Shown piece after piece: positions 58,744 through 64,000 of a stretch of DNA of 64,000 bases; within the stretch, counting starts at the first letter, position 1, and each line of letters starts with the position of its first letter. The position numbers and the translations under genes were made by a program. Source of the stretch: Flavobacteriaceae bacterium PS02334 (GTDB lineage Bacteria; Bacteroidota; Bacteroidia; Flavobacteriales; Flavobacteriaceae). The notes under the pieces were generated by a model, which did not search any database, was not told the DNA's origin, and was given only the letters and a program-made list of their open reading frames with translations. Location of the stretch: positions 248,001-312,000 of the forward strand of contig JASCOH010000002.1 of NCBI GenBank assembly GCA_029959295.1, given 5' to 3'.

Positions 58744-58771
58744 TTGCCATTTCAAAAATAAAATAGATTTG
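58744..58771 (+). promoter_or_regulatory. Promoter in the gene-free stretch 58369-58802
   Basis: TTG (58744-58746) and TAGATTTG (58764-58771) match the Bacteroidota consensus exactly, with a 17-base spacer. The start codon at 58803 is 32 bases beyond. The rest of this 434-base AT-rich gap shows only a small AGCG/CGCT hairpin near 58586. Confidence 0.65.
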
Positions 58772-58802
58772 AAGCCTAATAACTTTTAAAACCCACAAAA
58801 AA

Positions 58803-59540
58803 ATGGCATCAAATTCCGAAACAGGGCATGCAAAGAATATCGCAAACTTCGAAACATTAATTACCCGTTGCGCAGGCTATGGCACTGATTACAACCCCTC
58901 AAACCCCCTGCTCGACATTGACGCCCTGAGGGCGCTCCACATCGAAAGCAAGGCAGACCTAAATCAGGTCAGCGTCGCAAAATCGCCCTATGACTTCATA
59001 GAAGGCAAAAGAAAAACCATGTTCCAGCCTTACGGCTCTTTAGCCACGCAAATCATGGCATCCCTGCAAAGCTCTGGCGCTTCCGAAACCGTCATCAGTG
59101 ATGCCAAGACGATTTATAGAAAGATGCACGGCAGAAGAGCGCCCGGCACCCTGCCAGAAACAAAAGAAGGCGAAACGCCAAAAGACAGAATCTCGGTCTC
59201 ACAGCAAAGCTATGACATGAAAATAGAGCACCTTGACAAAATGATCGAACACCTTAACATCGAAACAGCATACAGGCCAAACGAAGAAAAGCTCAAGATA
59301 GAAAGCCTCAAAAATTATAAACAAGAGCTGGAAGTAATCAACAGCAAAGTGAAAAACGCATACGTTCCTTACAGCCAAGCATTAAACGCAAGAAACAGAA
59401 AACTATACGCCCCAGAAACCGGACTCGTGGCCAGAGCACAGCTCGTAAAAAAATATGTGAAGTCCATATACAAGACCCAGTCGCCAGAATATAAAATGAT
59501 CAGCAAGCTCCCGTTCAAGTTCCTCGTCGAGATCAAATAG
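58803..59540 (+). CDS. Unknown Bacteroidota protein, start of the plus-strand unit
   Basis: A 245-residue protein with helical stretches (ETLITRCAGYGTDYNPSNPL, KIEHLDKMIEHLNIETAYRP). The C-terminus (YVKSIYKTQSPEYKMISKLP) resembles a conserved tail of Bacteroidota hypothetical proteins. It is likely cytosolic. The codon style changes here: many C-ending codons, like the carboxylase genes. A tandem repeat that encodes a coiled coil in a shifted frame follows its stop. Confidence 0.6.
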   Translation: MASNSETGHAKNIANFETLITRCAGYGTDYNPSNPLLDIDALRALHIESKADLNQVSVAKSPYDFIEGKRKTMFQPYGSLATQIMASLQSSGASETVISDAKTIYRKMHGRRAPGTLPETKEGETPKDRISVSQQSYDMKIEHLDKMIEHLNIETAYRPNEEKLKIESLKNYKQELEVINSKVKNAYVPYSQALNARNRKLYAPETGLVARAQLVKKYVKSIYKTQSPEYKMISKLPFKFLVEIK

Positions 59541-59568
59541 CATCCCAAAAAATAGAAAATGCGAACCT

Positions 59569-59715
59569 GCAAAAGTAAAAGAGCAGGCTGCAAAACGGCA
59601 AGAGCAGGCTGCAAAACTACAAGAGCAGGCTGCAAAAGTAAAAGAGCAGGCTGCAAAACCGCAAGAGCAGATTGCAAAAGTAAAAGAGCAGGCTGCAAAA
59701 ATAAAACAGTAAGCT
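59569..59715 (+). repeat. Seven tandem 21-bp units encoding heptads in the +1 frame
   Basis: Each unit starts GCAAAA and ends GAGCAGGCT or a variant. Read in the +1 frame relative to the gene upstream, the units give AKVKEQA, AKRQEQA, AKLQEQA and so on, perfect 7-residue periods typical of a coiled coil, ending at a TAA in the seventh unit. That frame is open from 59500, so a +1 shift could append this tail to the protein upstream. Confidence 0.75.
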
Positions 59716-59790
59716 GCAAAGCGGCAAGAGGCAGGTGCAAAAATAAATCACTCGCCCGCAAGAGTACAATAGCTGTCGCCAAAATAAAAA

Positions 59791-59814
59791 GTGCCTCCCC
59801 GTGAGGCATTTTTT
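59791..59814 (+). terminator. Terminator before the carboxylase operon
   Basis: TGCCTC (59792-59797) and GAGGCA (59803-59808) form a short stem, followed by six Ts. It ends the 58803 transcript. The stretch 59541-59948 otherwise holds the tandem repeat and the next promoter. Confidence 0.8.
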
Positions 59815-59899
59815 AGTCCCGCAATATACAGGCACCCAGCGCCAATTCCAGCAGCGCCAAATGGTAAAAAGCAAGCCCCTAAACCCGACCGCCTAAACC

Positions 59900-59929
59900 T
59901 TGAACCTATAAAAAAAATTCTTACTTTTA
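59900..59929 (+). promoter_or_regulatory. Promoter of the acyl-CoA carboxylase operon
   Basis: TTG (59900-59902) and TACTTTTA (59922-59929) match the Bacteroidota boxes with a 19-base spacer and one mismatch. Transcription would start near 59936, 13 bases before the first start codon. Confidence 0.65.
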
Positions 59930-59948
59930 CTTCAAGCAAACAAACAAA

Positions 59949-60434
59949 ATGGATAAAAACTATAAGCTCACCGTAAACAGCGCAAACGTTTTCAACAGCA
60001 ACGCATCCGAAATAGAAAATTTTGATGCCGTCGAAACCAAAACTTCACAGTTCCACATCTTAAAAGACAGCCAGCGCTACACCGCTGAAATAGTCCGCAA
60101 AGATTTTCTGGCAAAAACCTACACCGTCAAGGTAAACGGAAACACCTACACCGTCAACATCGCCAATCCGCTAGACCGCCTCATAAAAGACATGGGCTTC
60201 ACAGTAGGAGCATCAAAGCAAGTCAACGCCATCAAGGCCCCGATGCCCGGATTGATCTTGGAAATGAGCGTAACCGTAGGCCAAGAAGTAAAAGAAAACG
60301 ACTGCCTCCTCATATTAGAAGCCATGAAGATGGAAAACAGCTTCCTCTCCCCAAGAGCAGGAATCATCAAGTCGATTTCGGCAAGCAAGGGCGACGCAGT
60401 AGAAAAAGGACAGTTGTTAATTGAATTTGAATAA
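59949..60434 (+). CDS. Biotin carboxyl carrier subunit of acyl-CoA carboxylase
   Basis: A 161-residue carrier. The biotinylation site is Lys127 in EAMKMEN, preceded by APMPGLILEM. The N-terminal ~75 residues form a helper domain that likely docks to the partner subunits. It carries the carboxybiotin arm between the carboxylase and the transferase. It lies 3 bases before the biotin carboxylase gene. Confidence 0.93.
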   Translation: MDKNYKLTVNSANVFNSNASEIENFDAVETKTSQFHILKDSQRYTAEIVRKDFLAKTYTVKVNGNTYTVNIANPLDRLIKDMGFTVGASKQVNAIKAPMPGLILEMSVTVGQEVKENDCLLILEAMKMENSFLSPRAGIIKSISASKGDAVEKGQLLIEFE

Positions 60435-60437
60435 AAT

Positions 60438-61880
60438 ATGAAGAAGATATTAGTCGCCAACAGAGGCGAAATCGCAATAAGGGTAATGAAAACCGCCCAA
60501 AAAATGGGCATCAAGACCGTCGCAGTATATTCCACCGTCGACAGAAATGCACCCCACGTAAAATTCGCAGACGAAGCCGTCTGGATAGGAGAGTCCCCGT
60601 CCAATCAATCCTACCTATTAGGAAGCAAAATCATTGAAGTCGCAAAGCAGTTAGGCGTAGATGCCATCCACCCAGGTTACGGATTCCTCAGTGAAAACGC
60701 CGCCTTCGCGGAAGAAGCCATCGCCAACGGCATAACCTTCATCGGCCCCGAATCAAAAGCCATCCACATGATGGGTAGCAAGCTCGCTGCCAAAGAAGCC
60801 GTAAAAGCCTACGACATTCCAATGGTTCCCGGCATAGACGAAGCCATTACCGACGTAGAAAAAGCAAAGAAGATCTCAAAAGAAATAGGCTTCCCGATAT
60901 TAATCAAAGCCTCAGCCGGAGGAGGAGGAAAGGGAATGCGCGTAGTCGAAAAAGAAGAAGACTTAGAGTCGCAGATGACACGCGCAATCAGCGAAGCAAC
61001 CTCCGCATTCGGGGACGGTTCGGTATTTATCGAGAAATACGTAGCATCGCCAAGGCACATAGAAATACAAGTCATGGCAGACTCCCACGGAAACATACTC
61101 TATTTATTCGAAAGAGAATGTAGCATCCAGAGAAGGCACCAAAAAGTAGTGGAAGAAGCACCCTCATCAGTGCTGACACCCGAGTTAAGAAAGCAAATGG
61201 GCGAAGCCGCTGTCAAAGTAGCCAAAGCCTGCGACTACTTAGGCGCGGGAACGGTAGAATTCCTTTTAGACGAAAACTTAAACTTCTATTTCTTAGAGAT
61301 GAACACCCGTTTGCAGGTAGAACACCCGGTAACCGAAATGATTACAGGCCTAGATTTGGTAGAAATGCAAATCAGGGTTGCAAGAGGCGAAGCCTTGACG
61401 GTAAAACAAGAAGACCTCCACATAAAAGGACACGCCATGGAACTGAGAGTCTATGCCGAAGACCCGCTGAATGATTTCCTCCCAAGCGTAGGACATCTAG
61501 ATGTTTATACGTTGCCAGAAGGCGAAGGAATAAGAGTAGACAACGGTTTCGAGCAAGGCATGGATGTCCCGATTTATTACGACCCGATGCTCGCCAAACT
61601 GATAACCTACGGCAAAACAAGAGAAGAATCCATACAATTAATGATCAAGGCCATAGAAAGCTACCAAGTAGAAGGCGTAAGCACGACCTTGCCTTTCGGA
61701 AAGTTCGTCATGGAGCACGAAGCCTTCCGTTCCGGAAATTTTGATACGCATTTCGTAAAGAAATATTATGACAGCGAGCATCTGAAAGCACAGCAAGAAA
61801 AAGAAGCTGAAGTGGCTGCGCTGATTGCCCTGAAACAATACTTAAAAGACCAAAACACACTGCGTTTGCCAATACAATAA
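60438..61880 (+). CDS. Biotin carboxylase subunit of acyl-CoA carboxylase
   Basis: A 480-residue ATP-grasp enzyme that carboxylates biotin with bicarbonate and ATP. It starts with KILVANRGEIAIRVMKTAQK, has HPGYGFLSENA, the glycine-rich loop SAGGGGKGMR, EMNTRLQVEHPVTE, and a C-terminal domain. All are hallmark motifs. It lies between the carrier and transferase genes. AccC-like by sequence, but the operon suggests propionyl-CoA or a related acyl-CoA as substrate. Confidence 0.95.
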   Translation: MKKILVANRGEIAIRVMKTAQKMGIKTVAVYSTVDRNAPHVKFADEAVWIGESPSNQSYLLGSKIIEVAKQLGVDAIHPGYGFLSENAAFAEEAIANGITFIGPESKAIHMMGSKLAAKEAVKAYDIPMVPGIDEAITDVEKAKKISKEIGFPILIKASAGGGGKGMRVVEKEEDLESQMTRAISEATSAFGDGSVFIEKYVASPRHIEIQVMADSHGNILYLFERECSIQRRHQKVVEEAPSSVLTPELRKQMGEAAVKVAKACDYLGAGTVEFLLDENLNFYFLEMNTRLQVEHPVTEMITGLDLVEMQIRVARGEALTVKQEDLHIKGHAMELRVYAEDPLNDFLPSVGHLDVYTLPEGEGIRVDNGFEQGMDVPIYYDPMLAKLITYGKTREESIQLMIKAIESYQVEGVSTTLPFGKFVMEHEAFRSGNFDTHFVKKYYDSEHLKAQQEKEAEVAALIALKQYLKDQNTLRLPIQ

Positions 61881-61883
61881 ACA

Positions 61884-63425
61884 ATGAAGGACAAAATAAA
61901 AGCATTAGAAGATAAGATTGCCTTGGCGCATTTGGGCGGAGGTCAAAACAGAATAGCAAAACAGTACGAGAAAAAGAAGCTCACTGCCCGCGAAAGAGTA
62001 GAATACCTTTTGGATGAAGGCTCTTTCGAAGAAATCGGAATGCTGGTAACCCACAGAACGACCGACTTCGGCATGGAAAAAGAACTCTATTACGGCGATG
62101 GAGTCATCACCGGCTATGGAACGATTAACAACCGAATGGTTTACGTCTTTGCCCAAGATTTCACAGTCTTCGGAGGTGCGTTATCTGAAACCCACGCCGA
62201 AAAAATCTGCAAGGTAATGGACATGGCGCTCAAAACCGGAACGCCAATGATAGGCTTGAACGATTCAGGAGGAGCAAGAATCCAAGAAGGTGTCCGTTCG
62301 TTGGGAGGTTATGCAGACATCTTCTTCAGAAACGTGCAAGCATCGGGAGTTATCCCGCAAATCTCAGCAATAATGGGACCTTGCGCCGGCGGAGCTGTCT
62401 ATTCTCCAGCCATGACCGACTTCACGATGATGGTAGAAAACACAAGCTACATGTTTGTAACCGGACCAAACGTAGTAAAAACGGTAACCAATGAAACAGT
62501 AACTTCCGAAGAATTGGGAGGCGCAAGCACGCATTCCACAAAGTCAGGAGTAGCGCATATCACGTCCGCCAACGATGTAGAATGTCTGGAAGATATCAAA
62601 AAACTGCTAAGCTATTTACCGCAAAGCAATACAGAAACAACGCCAAAAGTGCCTTATGAATTAGGCGACGAAGTGCGGGAACAGCTTTCGAATATAATTC
62701 CAGAAAACGCCAACAAGCCTTATGACATGCACGAAGTCATCAAAGGAATCATCGATGAAGATTCATTTTATGAAGTACACAAAAACTTCGCAGAGAATAT
62801 TTTAGTTGGTTTTGCAAGAATAGGAGGAAGAAGCATCGGAATCGTTGCCAACCAGCCCATGTTTTTGGCAGGAGTTTTAGATGTAAACAGTTCCATCAAA
62901 GCCGCACGTTTCACAAGGTTCTGCGACTGTTTCAATATTCCGCTATTGGTATTAGTCGACGTCCCAGGCTTCCTCCCAGGCACCGACCAAGAATGGAACG
63001 GCATCATCACCCACGGAGCAAAATTGTTATACGCGCTAAGCGAAGCCACAGTGCCAAGGGTAACCGTAATCACAAGAAAAGCATACGGCGGAGCCTATGA
63101 CGTAATGAACTCAAAACACATCGGAGCCGACATGAATTTTGCGTGGCCGACAGCAGAAATCGCAGTAATGGGAGCCAAGGGAGCCAGCGAAATCATCTTC
63201 AAAAAAGAAATTTCTGAAGCACAAGACCCAACAGCAAAGCTTCTAGAAAAAGAAGCAGAATACGCAGAGAAATTCGCAACGCCTTACCGCGCCGCGCAAA
63301 GAGGTTTTATCGATGAGGTAATCCTTCCAGAAGACACAAGAAGAAAATTAATAAAAGCCTTCAGCATGCTGGAAAATAAAGTAAGCGTCCTCCCAAAAAG
63401 AAAACATGGGAATATCCCTTTATAA
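61884..63425 (+). CDS. Carboxyltransferase subunit of acyl-CoA carboxylase (PccB-like)
   Basis: A 513-residue enzyme of the propionyl/methylmalonyl-CoA carboxyltransferase family. It includes [14 protein letters not shown] and [13 protein letters not shown] (oxyanion and CoA-binding loops), then [15 protein letters not shown] and [15 protein letters not shown]. It transfers CO2 from carboxybiotin to acyl-CoA. With the two subunits upstream it forms a complete enzyme, likely making methylmalonyl-CoA from propionyl-CoA. Confidence 0.95.
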   Translation: MKDKIKALEDKIALAHLGGGQNRIAKQYEKKKLTARERVEYLLDEGSFEEIGMLVTHRTTDFGMEKELYYGDGVITGYGTINNRMVYVFAQDFTVFGGALSETHAEKICKVMDMALKTGTPMIGLNDSGGARIQEGVRSLGGYADIFFRNVQASGVIPQISAIMGPCAGGAVYSPAMTDFTMMVENTSYMFVTGPNVVKTVTNETVTSEELGGASTHSTKSGVAHITSANDVECLEDIKKLLSYLPQSNTETTPKVPYELGDEVREQLSNIIPENANKPYDMHEVIKGIIDEDSFYEVHKNFAENILVGFARIGGRSIGIVANQPMFLAGVLDVNSSIKAARFTRFCDCFNIPLLVLVDVPGFLPGTDQEWNGIITHGAKLLYALSEATVPRVTVITRKAYGGAYDVMNSKHIGADMNFAWPTAEIAVMGAKGASEIIFKKEISEAQDPTAKLLEKEAEYAEKFATPYRAAQRGFIDEVILPEDTRRKLIKAFSMLENKVSVLPKRKHGNIPL

Positions 63426-63431
63426 ATTTTC

Positions 63432-63498
63432 ACCGCAGATTCGCAGATTAAAAAGGATTCAATTAAATAGATCTTTTAAAAATCTGCGAATCTGCGGT
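63432..63498. repeat. 18-bp inverted repeat (REP-like)
   Basis: ACCGCAGATTCGCAGATT (63432-63449) and its perfect complement (63481-63498). It lies between convergent genes and is a form of intergenic element often seen in Flavobacteria. It would form a strong RNA hairpin. Confidence 0.7.
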
Positions 63499-63520
63499 TA
63501 CTTTTCCAAGCACAACAAAA

Positions 63521-63550
63521 AAAATCCTCTAAGCGAACCTAGAGGATTTT
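63521..63550. terminator. Bidirectional terminator between carboxylase and rimO
   Basis: AAAATCCTCTA (63521-63531) and TAGAGGATTTT (63540-63550) pair perfectly, with T-runs on both sides. It serves both convergent transcripts. Confidence 0.85.
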
Positions 63551-63572
63551 TATATATTTTGTAATAAAGCTT

Positions 63573-64000
63573 TTAAACTTCGTCTAAAACCGCTTCACCA
63601 TACAAATCAAATTCAGCAGCATCAGTAATGCGAACATTTACAAACTCGCCAGTCTTCAAATAAGCCTTGGTAGCGTCAATCAAAACTTCATTATCCACAT
63701 CTGGACTGTCAAATTCAGTTCTTCCGACAAAGTGAGCGCCTTCTTTTCTGTCAATTATGCAACGGAAAACTTGTCCGATCTTCTCTTGGTTCAAATCCCA
63801 AGAAATTTGAGATTGAATTTCCATGATTTCATTCGCACGCTGCTGCTTCACTTCCGCAGGAACATCGTCTTCCAATAAATAAGCATGCGTATTTTCTTCA
63901 TGAGAGTAAGCAAAACAGCCTAATCTTTCAAAACGCATTTCTTCAACCCAGTTCTTCAAAATCTGAAAGTCTTCTTCAGTCTCACCAGGATAACCCACAA
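63573..64000 (-). CDS. rimO: Ribosomal protein S12 methylthiotransferase (C-terminal part; runs off the right edge)
   Basis: About 142 residues, continuing beyond the window. VGYPGETEEDFQILKNWVEE and LGCFAYSHEENTHAYLLEDD are conserved parts of the radical-SAM core. The last ~65 residues form the TRAM domain (IIDRKEGAHFVGRTEFDSPD, then VNVRITDAAEFDLYGEAV). The enzyme adds a methylthio group to Asp88 of S12. The Cys motif for the iron-sulfur cluster would lie upstream, out of view. Confidence 0.92.
   Translation of the reverse strand, partial: VGYPGETEEDFQILKNWVEEMRFERLGCFAYSHEENTHAYLLEDDVPAEVKQQRANEIMEIQSQISWDLNQEKIGQVFRCIIDRKEGAHFVGRTEFDSPDVDNEVLIDATKAYLKTGEFVNVRITDAAEFDLYGEAVLDEV

Noticed and set aside
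59569-59715. Short regular repeats as a CRISPR array
   Set aside because: The units are 21 bp and directly adjacent, without unique spacers, and no cas genes are present.
59369-59809. A 146-residue minus-strand frame with Leu/Gln/Pro/Ala-rich repeats
   Set aside because: It is the complement of the 21-bp tandem repeat and of the 245-residue gene's end. The repeat keeps all frames open, which explains the length.
1-64000. tRNA or rRNA genes as integration sites
   Set aside because: I saw no tRNA-like cloverleaf or rRNA sequence, and the prophage is of the transposing type, which needs no such site.

Overview
The window is AT-rich DNA from a member of the Bacteroidota, most likely Flavobacteriaceae and probably Flavobacterium. 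The grounds are the protein families, the Bacteroidota-type promoters (TTG, then TAnnTTTG), the near absence of Shine-Dalgarno sequences, and the SC-type lipoboxes. No tRNA, rRNA or CRISPR array was seen.

Layout. (1) 1-4.7 kb: chromosomal genes, namely a cut-off methyltransferase, an NmrA-like reductase with its AraC regulator, a CBS-domain histidine kinase with an overlapping partner, and a membrane protein. (2) 4.7-15.4 kb and 51.5-58.4 kb: one accessory region, now split in two. It holds small, mostly orphan, nearly all minus-strand genes: secreted or lipoproteins, a Reg_prop beta-propeller, Tag DNA glycosylase, an SDR with a divergent HxlR regulator, a HEPN-protein pair and a DUF2971 protein. 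Most are separated by 100-160 bp imperfect inverted repeats that carry AAC at one end and GTTR next to the stop codon of the upstream gene. This is the layout of an integron-type cassette array, but no integrase is in view. (3) 15,424-51,532: a complete Mu-like transposable prophage of 36.1 kb. (4) 58.8-63.4 kb: a plus-strand unit with an orphan gene and a three-gene biotin-dependent acyl-CoA carboxylase operon. (5) The end of rimO at the right edge.

Prophage logic. A repressor (plus strand, 50.4 kb) faces a leftward early operon: a small DNA-binding protein, the DDE transposase (MuA-like), an AAA+ activator (MuB-like), many small early proteins, a C5-cytosine methyltransferase and an adenine methyltransferase, then a cargo pair. 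Terminase, portal, head protein F, protein G and a tail-terminator-like gene run rightward (32.4-38.8 kb). Protease/scaffold, capsid, lysis genes, sheath, tube, tape measure, baseplate and fibres run leftward (32.2-16.6 kb). A second adenine methyltransferase lies at the left end behind a strongly structured intergenic element. The prophage sits inside one cassette-boundary repeat. An intact copy of that repeat at 52.6 kb allows the insertion point to be read to the base, with a TGTT duplication.

Most notable observations: the attC-like cassette array; a promoter plus long hairpin plus U-tract at 16.43-16.58 kb that looks like a small RNA gene; a textbook A-AAA-AAC frameshift site in the tape-measure chaperone genes; a portal/F junction with eleven adenines and no conventional start for F; a CdiA-like nuclease domain at the C-terminus of F; and signal-peptide-like N-termini on both the capsid protein and its protease.
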